64,000 nucleotides of DNA, taken from positions 248,001 to 312,000 of the forward strand of contig NZ_WHPF01000005.1 in assembly GCF_013106755.1 (NCBI RefSeq). Reading direction: 5' to 3'. This document shows positions 1 through 7,200 of this stretch, in pieces. The DNA comes from Limnovirga soli (GTDB lineage: Bacteria > Bacteroidota > Bacteroidia > Chitinophagales > Chitinophagaceae). The position numbers and the translations under genes were made by a program. Under the pieces are notes generated by a model. It searched no databases. It worked only from the letters and a program-made list of their open reading frames with translations, and was not told the DNA's origin. The first letter of the stretch is position 1. Each line of letters opens with the position of its first letter.

Positions 1-1
1 C

Positions 2-586
2 CGCTCGGTTTCAACTATTTTTGGCGATGGTGCCGGTGCTGTAATTCTACAACCAACTGAAGATGAAAACCGCGGTATATTAAGTACCCATTTACATAGC
101 GACGGTATTGGTGCAGAATCACTAAGTGTATTTAACCCGGGTTCTCATGCCAATCACTGGAAAGAAGGCTTGGCCAATTACGATGAAGCTGATTTTGGCT
201 TACAATACGTAAACAAGGCAATGATAGATGATGCAAAAATTTTCCCTGTTATGGATGGCAATGCAGTAATGAAAAGGGCTATTACAAAACTACCCGAAGT
301 AATTCACGAAGCATTGGCAGCCAATAACAAAACACCGGAAGATATTGACATGCTTATTCTTAACCAAAGTAACCTGCGTATAGCTGAGTTTGTGCAAAAG
401 AAACTGGAACTTACCGATGATGAAGTATTTACCAATATTCAACGTTATGGTAATACTACTGCAGCATCTATACCTATAGCCCTTTGCGAAGCCCTGGCCG
501 CCGGCAAAATTAATAAGGGCGATACGGTTTGTCTGGCCTCTTATGGCAGTGGTTTTACCTGGGCAAGTACTCTTATACAGTGGTAA
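2..586 (+). CDS. 3-oxoacyl-ACP synthase III (FabH-like), C-terminal part
   Basis: Partial gene: the frame is open from base 2, so the N-terminus with the active-site Cys lies outside the window. FabH-type enzymes condense an acyl-CoA starter with malonyl-ACP, or do related chemistry. The visible part starts in the FGDGAGAVIL segment (residues about 7-16 of the fragment) typical of KAS III. It ends with the YGNTTAASIPIAL block that carries the conserved Asn of the Cys-His-Asn triad, then a glycine-rich C-terminus. The usual HQANLRI block reads NQSNLRI here, so the catalytic His position is Asn (codon AAC). The fold assignment is secure, but the canonical condensing activity is doubtful. A perfect hairpin terminator follows. 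A second KAS III-like gene at 48976 keeps HQAN. Confidence 0.9.
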   Translation, partial: RSVSTIFGDGAGAVILQPTEDENRGILSTHLHSDGIGAESLSVFNPGSHANHWKEGLANYDEADFGLQYVNKAMIDDAKIFPVMDGNAVMKRAITKLPEVIHEALAANNKTPEDIDMLILNQSNLRIAEFVQKKLELTDDEVFTNIQRYGNTTAASIPIALCEALAAGKINKGDTVCLASYGSGFTWASTLIQW

Positions 587-614
587 AAGAATAATAATAA
601 CCAACTAAACATAT

Positions 615-650
615 AACCTCCGGATCATAACAATGGCCGGAGGTTTTTTA
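615..650 (+). terminator. Rho-independent terminator after the FabH-like gene
   Basis: A perfect 9-bp stem AACCTCCGG/CCGGAGGTT (615-623 with 637-645) has a 13-nt loop and is followed by a T-rich tail. It lies 29 bases after the stop codon. Confidence 0.85.
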
Positions 651-682
651 TTTGCAGCTATTATACCAGCCAATTATTTCAT

Positions 683-710
683 AGCAACATCGTTGCGTCG
701 CAATCACTTC
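683..710 (+). repeat. Dispersed repeat A, degenerate copy
   Basis: CATCGTTGCGTCGCAATCAC matches the 5' part of the family consensus (ATCGCC-CTTGCGTCGCACTCTTGTAC) but loses the CTTGTAC end. The rest of the 587-921 gap shows only the upstream terminator and a possible TAAATTTA promoter element at 859-866. Confidence 0.6.
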
Positions 711-921
711 ATCTGCATCAAAATGGCAACAGTAGCTTGCGGGCATAGTTAAGCTATACCAAAAAAACCGGTAACCCCAATTAAAAAACCGGCAAAAAGG
801 CCTATACTAATTTAACCTGGCAAAAAACTTATAGCTGTTTATATTAAAATCATTTTCGTAAATTTAGGAATCGTCAGCAGCATAACCTTTATTGCTAACA
901 CACCTTAATTGCAAAAACCAT

Positions 922-1668
922 ATGACAAAAGAATTCCCCCGGGAGCAATGGAAAGAAATCAAATTTGATTTTGAGTACACCAACAGCGGAACCATAGAAA
1001 TATCAAATTATGGCAGAATAAGAACCTTCAATAAAATTTCTAAAGGAAATATTATCAATGGTTCTATGATCAATGGGTATAAAATAATAAGGCTTAAATT
1101 CTATAAACCCCGCGATGAAAAGGCGGAAAAGAAGTTTAAGCAATTACAAAACAAAGCCATTAAGATGGCAAGAGCGGTAAAAGACTTACAGGAATCAGGG
1201 GCAAAAAAAGAAGCCAAAGAAGCTGCCAAAGAACTGGCCGCATTTAAGAAAGACCTTAGTGCAAAATTTAATCAGGACCTGAAAGAAAGAACCATACACT
1301 ATCATTCGCTGATACATCGCCTGGTAGCTACCTATTTTTGCAAGCAACCATCTCCCAAACATACCATCGTTTCACATATAGATCACGATAAGCTGAATAA
1401 TAAAAGCAGTAATATAAAATGGATGTTACCAGAACAGAACTACGCCCACCAACAGAAAAGTCCTATTGTTATTGCAGAGAAAAAAGAACGCCGCAAAGAA
1501 GATTCAAAAGCAGCCAAATTAACCATTCCGAAAGTAATGCAGTTAAAGAAACTATTAAACGATGGCAAACCTATTAAAACACTGGTAAAACAATTTAAGG
1601 TTACCGATACACAAATTCTACGTATTAAACGTGGCGAAAACTGGGGCGATATACAGCCCGCAACCTAA
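922..1668 (+). CDS. NUMOD4 / HNH homing-endonuclease-like protein
   Basis: Predicted DNA-binding nuclease of 248 residues. Residues about 5-35 (REQWKEI...IEISNYGRIRTF) match the NUMOD4 motif found beside HNH domains in homing endonucleases. A Lys/Ala-rich helical linker follows. The segment LIHRLVATYF...VSHIDHDKLNNKSSNIKW fits an HNH_3-type fold, with the His of HRLVA, the HIDHDKLNN stretch and the Asn of the NIKW segment. The C-terminal 45 residues look like a helix-turn-helix of the kind that recognises targets in these proteins. I prefer the ATG at 922 because it directly precedes the NUMOD4 block; an upstream in-frame start at 892 adds ten unrelated residues. No intron or intein surrounds it, so it is free-standing. 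Target and activity are unknown. Confidence 0.75.
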   Translation: MTKEFPREQWKEIKFDFEYTNSGTIEISNYGRIRTFNKISKGNIINGSMINGYKIIRLKFYKPRDEKAEKKFKQLQNKAIKMARAVKDLQESGAKKEAKEAAKELAAFKKDLSAKFNQDLKERTIHYHSLIHRLVATYFCKQPSPKHTIVSHIDHDKLNNKSSNIKWMLPEQNYAHQQKSPIVIAEKKERRKEDSKAAKLTIPKVMQLKKLLNDGKPIKTLVKQFKVTDTQILRIKRGENWGDIQPAT

Positions 1669-1706
1669 TAATAAACAATATCATTTGTAAATACATACTT
1701 CTAAGT

Positions 1707-1738
1707 CCCCTGGTAGAACTTATTGCCAGGGGTTTTTT
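1707..1738 (+). terminator. Rho-independent terminator after the HNH gene
   Basis: Stem CCCCTGG/CCAGGGG (1707-1713 with 1726-1732) followed by TTTTTT. Confidence 0.85.
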
Positions 1739-1811
1739 ATTGTGAATGCCAGTTTGATCTGGCCTTTTCGCTAGGCATTATAGGTGTATTTGCCGTTTTT
1801 GCTGCCACAAG

Positions 1812-1853
1812 TCCAGCACCCCGAACCGAGCGTGGCAAGCGGCGATGCCATTT
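1812..1853. repeat. Dispersed repeat A, variant with GAACCGAGCGTGG end
   Basis: CCGAACCGAGCGTGGCAAGC followed by GGCGATGCCATTTA. The GCGGCGATGCCAT flank is shared with the copies at 9345 and 40663. The GAACCGAGCGTGG end recurs at 44112. Confidence 0.6.
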
Positions 1854-1921
1854 AATAAAAAAGCCGGGCCAACAATAACAATTGCCCTTTTATTTACTGG
1901 ATTTAATTATTGATTACTAAG

Positions 1922-1929
1922 TAAATTTG
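1922..1929 (+). promoter_or_regulatory. Bacteroidota -7 promoter element
   Basis: TAAATTTG fits the TAnnTTTG -7 consensus of the Bacteroidota primary sigma factor and lies 28 bases before the ATG at 1958. No convincing -33 element was assigned. Confidence 0.45.
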
Positions 1930-1957
1930 CAGTATTACCTTTTAACAATGCAACTAT

Positions 1958-2389
1958 ATGAATAATGATATTTATACGTTGTTTGTGTATGGATCTTTAA
2001 GAAGCGGGTTTCAACACCCCGCTTTTAAATACATAAGCGAATATTTTGAGTTTGTTTCAAAAGCTACCATTAAAGGCCTGCTGGCCGATATGGGCGAATA
2101 TCCGGCAGCTACACCAACCACTATTGACTTGCGCATTATTGGGGAATTGTATACCATTAAAAACAAAGACGAATTTGCCTGGGCCTTTGCACAACTGGAC
2201 GATTATGAAGGTGTGCATGCCGATGAAGGCGAAGAACCTTTGTTTATAAGAACCACCGGTGAAGTATTACTGGAAAATAACAGCACCACAACAGCCTGGG
2301 TATATTGGTATAACCGCAGTGTGGAAGGTTATCCGGTAATTAAATCGGGAGATGTGTTGGAGTACCTGCAACAGAAATTAAATAAGTAA
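1958..2389 (+). CDS. gamma-glutamylcyclotransferase family protein
   Basis: A 143-residue protein of the GGCT-like (AIG2-like) fold. Family members act on gamma-glutamyl-amino acids or related amides. The N-terminal FVYGSLRSG motif (residues about 9-17) is the family signature forming the product-binding loop. It is followed by a GLLADMGEYPAA segment, and an acidic stretch in the second half (DDYEGVHADEGEEP) supplies the likely catalytic Glu. No signal peptide is seen, so it should be cytoplasmic. Its stop is 3 bases before the ATG of the LpxH-like gene, so the two are probably co-transcribed. The exact substrate cannot be read from sequence. Confidence 0.8.
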   Translation: MNNDIYTLFVYGSLRSGFQHPAFKYISEYFEFVSKATIKGLLADMGEYPAATPTTIDLRIIGELYTIKNKDEFAWAFAQLDDYEGVHADEGEEPLFIRTTGEVLLENNSTTTAWVYWYNRSVEGYPVIKSGDVLEYLQQKLNK

Positions 2390-2392
2390 CGC

Positions 2393-3151
2393 ATGCAGAT
2401 TGAGCCGGGTAAGAACATATATTTTTTGTCAGACTTTCATTTGGGTGTTCCGGATTATGAGGGCAGTTTGGTAAGGGAAAAAAAAGTAATTGCTTTTTTA
2501 GAAAGTATAAGGCATACAGCCGCTGCCATTTTTGTGGTAGGCGATATGTTTGATTTTTGGTACGAGTATAAAACAGTGGTGCCCAAAGGTTATACCAGGT
2601 TACTGGGATTATTGGCATCGCTAACAGATAGTGGTATACCTGTACATTTTTTTATTGGTAACCACGATATGTGGATGAGCGGCTATTTTGAAAAAGAATT
2701 AAACATACCCGTGTACCGCGAACCAAAGATTTTTGAATGGAATGGTAAATCGTTTTTTATAGGCCATGGCGATGGCCTGGGGCCCGGTGATCATAAGTAT
2801 AAAATGCTAAAGAAATTATTTCGCAGCAGCACCTGCCAATGGTTGTTTGGTTTATTACACCCCGATATTGGCGTGGGGATAGCCAATTATTTTAGCAGAC
2901 GCAGCCGTATTAAAACCATGAAAAGCGATAAACAGTTTTATGGCGAAGAGCGGGAATGGCTAATAGTTTTTTGCAAAAAAACACTTACCCAACAGCATTA
3001 TGATTATTTTATTTTCGGACACAGGCATTATCCTTTAGATTTTTCTTTGGCCAATAATAGCCGTTATATTAATCTGGGCGACTGGATTAGGGATTTTACC
3101 TATGCCGTGTTTGATGGTACTGATATGCAATTAAAAAAATGGGAAAGCTAA
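2393..3151 (+). CDS. UDP-2,3-diacylglucosamine diphosphatase (LpxH-like)
   Basis: Calcineurin-like metallophosphoesterase of 252 residues. It would hydrolyse UDP-2,3-diacylglucosamine to lipid X in lipid A synthesis at the inner membrane. All metal-binding blocks are present in order: SDFHLG (residues about 13-18), GDMFDFW, GNHDMW, GHGDG and GHRHYP. The GDMFDFWYEY segment is characteristic of the LpxH group rather than generic phosphoesterases. It starts 3 bases after the preceding gene and overlaps the next start by 13 bases, indicating one transcript. The assignment to this reaction follows from family membership; a related phosphoesterase role is not excluded. Confidence 0.85.
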   Translation: MQIEPGKNIYFLSDFHLGVPDYEGSLVREKKVIAFLESIRHTAAAIFVVGDMFDFWYEYKTVVPKGYTRLLGLLASLTDSGIPVHFFIGNHDMWMSGYFEKELNIPVYREPKIFEWNGKSFFIGHGDGLGPGDHKYKMLKKLFRSSTCQWLFGLLHPDIGVGIANYFSRRSRIKTMKSDKQFYGEEREWLIVFCKKTLTQQHYDYFIFGHRHYPLDFSLANNSRYINLGDWIRDFTYAVFDGTDMQLKKWES

Positions 3152-3957
3152 GCATCTTATTTTTTTGCTTATTTGCTTCCACTGCTGTTAAGGCAGCTGG
3201 AGATACCACTTTTAAATACGTTGTGGAGAAAACCATCAGCGGAAATTTTACCAATTTTTATACGGATAATTTCGGCAACATCTTTTTATTATCCAAGAAT
3301 AACCAGGTTAAAAAATTAAATGCCCAATACGATTCTGCTGGTGTATTTAACGATGTTAGAAGGTATGGCGATATAAGCCTGCTGGACGTTAGCAACCCCA
3401 TGAAAATTGCTGTTTACTACAAAGATTTTAGCACATTATTAATTGCAGATCGTTTCCTAAACATTCGCAACACCATAGATTTGCGGAATGCCGGTATTTT
3501 GCAGGCAAAAGCAGTGGCACAGAGTTATGATAATAATTACTGGGTTTTTGATGAGCTGGATAATGCCCTAAAAAAAATAGACGATAAAGGAAATATACTA
3601 TTGCAATCACCCGATTTTAGAATATTGTTACAGGAAGCATTTCGCCCAACATGCATTATTGATGCTGAAAGCCAGCTATATATTTGCGATGAAAACAAAG
3701 GCTGCCTTGTATTTGATTATTATGGTACTTATAAAAAACTAATACCCTTTAAAGGCAGGCAAAATATACAAATAGCAAATGCCACAATAAACAGCACCGA
3801 TAGCAGTTTTTTTTACACATATAATATGGCCACATTTAACGAAACAAAAATAACCAGCCCTATTGCCCTTGCAGGTGCTATAAAAGTGCAAATGGCAATG
3901 AATAAATTATATGTGCTTACACAAAGCGGTTTAACTATTTATAGCGCAGGAAAATAA
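3139..3957 (+). CDS. Secreted beta-propeller-like protein of unknown function
   Basis: A 272-residue protein with a signal peptide (hydrophobic residues about 5-18 before AAGD). The mature part carries spaced segments such as NFYTDNFGNIFLLSK, NNYWVFDELDNALKKID and AESQLYICDENKGCLVFD, which resemble blades of a six-bladed NHL/TolB-type propeller. No catalytic motif is seen. It overlaps the LpxH-like gene by 13 bases and lies 8 bases before the MscS-family gene, so it belongs to that envelope operon. I do not recognise a named family. Confidence 0.7.
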   Translation: MGKLSILFFCLFASTAVKAAGDTTFKYVVEKTISGNFTNFYTDNFGNIFLLSKNNQVKKLNAQYDSAGVFNDVRRYGDISLLDVSNPMKIAVYYKDFSTLLIADRFLNIRNTIDLRNAGILQAKAVAQSYDNNYWVFDELDNALKKIDDKGNILLQSPDFRILLQEAFRPTCIIDAESQLYICDENKGCLVFDYYGTYKKLIPFKGRQNIQIANATINSTDSSFFYTYNMATFNETKITSPIALAGAIKVQMAMNKLYVLTQSGLTIYSAGK

Positions 3958-3965
3958 TTAATATA

Positions 3966-5054
3966 ATGAAAGAGTTTTTAGCTACCCGCATTTTTGATAA
4001 TTCCATTGCCTTATATCTGGAAGTATTTGGCGTTATTTTACTAGCCATCATTGTAAAAAGAATTTTATCTAAATACCTGGCAGGTTTATTATTCAGGCTT
4101 TTCTCAAAAAATGGAAAAACATTTCATAAGAAGGAGTTTATAGAACTTATTCTTGGTCCGTTGGAAGCTTTTTTGTTTGTGACCATTGTAATTATTGCAC
4201 TGGATAAACTAACACTGCCTTCTATATTAAATGTCACCATTTATAAAGTTACTACCCGCGAAATTCTAGATGCCCTGGTACATACTACTTTAATTGTAGT
4301 ATTTATCCGGTTTTGCATTAGGCTTATCAGGTATTTATCAATTGTGCTGGAAGACAAAGCCAATCTTACTGCCGACCAGACGGATAATCAACTCATTGTA
4401 TTTTTTGGCGATTTTTTTAAGGTAATCGTTTACCTCACCGGCTTTTTGCTTATTCTGCGTTTTACTTTTAATTACGATATCAGCAAATTAATAACGGGTT
4501 TAAGTATTGTGGGTGCAGCCATTGCGCTGGCCACCAAAGAAAGTCTGGAAAACCTGATTGCCTCCTTTATCATTTTTTTTGATAAACCCTTTACCACCGG
4601 CGATCTCGTAAAAGTGCAGGGCTTTACCGGTACGGTAGAAAAAATTGGCCTGCGCAGCACCCGTATTAGAACCGATCATAAAACTTATATAACGGTACCC
4701 AACAAGCAAATGGTAGATACCATTCTTGATAATATAAGCCTGCGTTCGCAACGCAGGGCCGAGTTAAAACTAGAGCTGGAAACCACCACTACCGCTGCCA
4801 CATTGCAACAGCTCATTCCACTGATAAGGCAATTGCTAAATAAGCCACTTATAGAAAATCAAACCGTATTCTTAAGCGATACCGGCAAAAACGGCCATGT
4901 TATCAGCATAGAATTTTTTGCTTCTATGGAGCAGTCTTTACAGGAATTTATAGCCATACGCGAAGAAATAAATTTCCAGATCATTGAACTGTTGCAAGCC
5001 CGGCAAATACAACTGGTAAACAATGCACCCAATATTATAGTGCCAAAACCTTAA
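3966..5054 (+). CDS. MscS-family mechanosensitive ion channel
   Basis: A 362-residue inner-membrane protein. Four hydrophobic segments (about residues 14-32, 62-82, 104-124 and 150-170) precede the pore-lining segment SIVGAAIALATKESLENLIASF, whose Gly/Ala-rich helix and following amphipathic turn are the MscS hallmark. The beta domain follows (FTTGDLVKVQGFTGTVEKIGLRSTRIRT), then a C-terminal alpha/beta domain. Such channels release solutes on hypo-osmotic shock. It is the last gene of the run that starts at 1958. Its stop is followed by a copy of dispersed repeat A. Confidence 0.9.
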   Translation: MKEFLATRIFDNSIALYLEVFGVILLAIIVKRILSKYLAGLLFRLFSKNGKTFHKKEFIELILGPLEAFLFVTIVIIALDKLTLPSILNVTIYKVTTREILDALVHTTLIVVFIRFCIRLIRYLSIVLEDKANLTADQTDNQLIVFFGDFFKVIVYLTGFLLILRFTFNYDISKLITGLSIVGAAIALATKESLENLIASFIIFFDKPFTTGDLVKVQGFTGTVEKIGLRSTRIRTDHKTYITVPNKQMVDTILDNISLRSQRRAELKLELETTTTAATLQQLIPLIRQLLNKPLIENQTVFLSDTGKNGHVISIEFFASMEQSLQEFIAIREEINFQIIELLQARQIQLVNNAPNIIVPKP

Positions 5055-5094
5055 ATGCCATTATGTACCCGTCCACAAAGCAAATGGCCGCCCA

Positions 5095-5202
5095 CTTGCG
5101 TCGCACTCTTGTACAGTATAACCCTCAGCAGCTATTTAAAGGCAATGGTATTATGTATTACCTGCCGCCACAAAGCCCTGCAGTACAAGTGAGTGACACA
5201 AC
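5095..5202. repeat. Dispersed repeat A, inverted pair
   Basis: The left arm CTTGCGTCGCACTCTTGTAC (5095-5114) and the right arm GTACAAGTGAGTGACACAAC (5183-5202) are imperfect reverse complements separated by 68 bases. A 56-codon reading frame (5063-5233) spans both arms. Confidence 0.85.
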
Positions 5203-5314
5203 CACCGCCGCACAAAGTAATACTGCCCACTAACAAATGCACCGCTAAAAATTATTGGTAATATTTATATTTTACACATTCAACACTTGGCTACCTTTAC
5301 TGTTATATACTAAC

Positions 5315-6250
5315 ATGCAGGACATTATTAAAGTAACCGGGCTAAGCAAACAGTTCAGCAATATAAAGGCAGTTAACAATCTTTCTTTCACCGTACAAAA
5401 CGGAGATGTATATGGATTTCTGGGCCAAAACGGCGCCGGTAAATCTACCACCATACGTATGTTGCTTACTTTAATTACGCCAACCGAAGGCGAAATTGAA
5501 CTATTTGGCCTAAACCTTAAAACCCACCGTCATCAAATTTTACAACAGGTAGGTGCCATTATAGAAAAGCCGGATATGTATCTATACCTGTCTGCCTACG
5601 AAAACCTGCGTCTGTTTGCCAAATTAAGCGGGGTGCATTGCACCAAAAAAATAATCACCGATCAGTTGCATATGGTAGGCCTTGGCGGCCGTGAAAACGA
5701 TAAGGTAAAAACTTTTTCGCAGGGTATGAAACAAAGGCTGGGCATTGCCATATCGCTGGTACATAACCCCAAACTTATTATTCTTGACGAGCCAACCAAT
5801 GGGCTAGACCCACAAGGTATTGCCGATGTTAGAAACCTTATACTGCACCTGAGCCGCGAAATGGGCAAAACCGTTTTTGTATCATCGCACTTACTTAACG
5901 AGATTGAACAGGTTGCTACCCGGGTGCTGATTATAGATAAAGGCAAAAAAATTGTAGAAGGTTCGGCAGCAGAATTGTTCGACCCTTCGCAAACCATTGT
6001 GGAAATAGACACACTGGACAATAAACAATGTATGGTATTATTACAGCAAAGCAGTTGGCAGCAATACCTGCAGCCGCAACGCAGCCATACCATATTGCTA
6101 AAGCTACACCGCAATTCATTACCCGATTTGCATAAATGGCTGGTACAACAGGATTGCGCACTACTATCATTACAACCAAGACATACACTGGAAGATTTCT
6201 TTTTACAGGTAACATCAGGCAAACAATATGTGGAAGCTTTTACAAATTGA
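5315..6250 (+). CDS. ABC transporter ATP-binding protein (ABC-2 exporter type)
   Basis: A 311-residue ATPase that would power the membrane partner encoded next. Visible motifs: Walker A GQNGAGKST (residues about 36-44), signature FSQGMKQRLG, Walker B LIILDEPTNGLD and the switch histidine in VSSHLL. The region after about residue 220 is the variable C-terminal extension common in antibiotic or Gld/Nos-type exporters. I chose the ATG at 5315 (MQDIIKVTGLSKQF) because the upstream TTG at 5255 adds 20 hydrophobic residues that do not belong to the fold. The end overlaps the permease start by 23 bases. The substrate is unknown. Confidence 0.9.
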   Translation: MQDIIKVTGLSKQFSNIKAVNNLSFTVQNGDVYGFLGQNGAGKSTTIRMLLTLITPTEGEIELFGLNLKTHRHQILQQVGAIIEKPDMYLYLSAYENLRLFAKLSGVHCTKKIITDQLHMVGLGGRENDKVKTFSQGMKQRLGIAISLVHNPKLIILDEPTNGLDPQGIADVRNLILHLSREMGKTVFVSSHLLNEIEQVATRVLIIDKGKKIVEGSAAELFDPSQTIVEIDTLDNKQCMVLLQQSSWQQYLQPQRSHTILLKLHRNSLPDLHKWLVQQDCALLSLQPRHTLEDFFLQVTSGKQYVEAFTN

Positions 6251-7103
6251 GTTATATAAAATATTTCGCAGGCCCCGCACCTATATTTCATTTGCGGCCA
6301 TCACTGCGTTAATTGGCATTATACAATTAGGCCTTAAAATGGACGGGCAGGCCTATGTAGATTTTCTAATGAGCAGCCTGAAAGACAATTTTGAATTTGA
6401 CGGTCAAATTTTAAATGCCTACCTGGTATGCTATATTATTTTACAATTATTGCTGATACATGTTCCCCTGCTAATAGCTTTAATTGCTGCCGATATGATT
6501 TCCGGCGAAGCCAATATGGGCACCCTGCGTTTATTACTAACCAAACCCGTTAGTAAAACACAATTTATACTGGCCAAATTTTTGGCCGCCAGTGTATATA
6601 CTTTTATGCTGTTGGTATGGATTGCCGTTTTTGCCCTGGCACTAAGCATATGGCTTTTTGGCACCGATGACCTGCTGATACAAAAAACAACTTATGTGGT
6701 ACAAATAGCCGAGAACGATGTTTTCTGGCGATATATTGGTGCATTTGGGTATGCATTGCTGGCCATGTTAACTGTAACAGCTTTAGGCTTTTTTCTATCG
6801 CTTTTTGCCGATAACTCCATTGGCCCCATTGTAAGTACTATGAGCATCATTATTATTTTTACCATTTTAAGCACCATGACCATACCGCTCTTTCAAAAAA
6901 TTCAACCCTATTTGTTTACTACCCATATGGTAAACTGGAAGGAGTTTTTTGACGAGAAAGTTGATGCCCAAAATGTAGTTATACCCGGCAGCATACAAAA
7001 CCCCGAGAAATTATTAAACTCCGCAATGGTGTTGGTGCTGCACATTATAGGGTTGGTAACCGCATCGGTAATCATATTTAAAAGAAAAGATGTGCTTAGT
7101 TAA
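6228..7103 (+). CDS. ABC-2 type permease subunit
   Basis: A 291-residue inner-membrane protein with about six transmembrane segments: near residues 18-35, 62-90, 115-140, 165-190, 197-220 and 265-285. The cytoplasmic stretch ISGEANMGTLRLLLTKPVSK is the typical ABC-2 coupling region (E..xGTLRxLLxxPVSR). It overlaps the ATPase gene by 23 bases, so the two form one exporter. The transported compound cannot be deduced. Confidence 0.88.
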   Translation: MWKLLQIELYKIFRRPRTYISFAAITALIGIIQLGLKMDGQAYVDFLMSSLKDNFEFDGQILNAYLVCYIILQLLLIHVPLLIALIAADMISGEANMGTLRLLLTKPVSKTQFILAKFLAASVYTFMLLVWIAVFALALSIWLFGTDDLLIQKTTYVVQIAENDVFWRYIGAFGYALLAMLTVTALGFFLSLFADNSIGPIVSTMSIIIIFTILSTMTIPLFQKIQPYLFTTHMVNWKEFFDEKVDAQNVVIPGSIQNPEKLLNSAMVLVLHIIGLVTASVIIFKRKDVLS

Positions 7104-7142
7104 GTTATTGTTGGCCCAACTGTTGTAAATGCATGAAGCCCG

Positions 7143-7162
7143 GTTGCGTCGCACACTTGTGC
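7143..7162 (+). repeat. Dispersed repeat A copy
   Basis: GTTGCGTCGCACACTTGTGC, 40 bases after the permease stop, between two convergent genes. Confidence 0.8.
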
Positions 7163-7200
7163 ACCTGACACATTATGCAGCTGGCAGGTAATACGGTTAA

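Noticed and set aside
2-586. Sequencing error as the cause of the missing FabH His
   Set aside because: Not ruled out, but the neighbouring substitution (HQAN to NQSN) changes two residues with the frame intact, which favours a real variant; kept as a finding.
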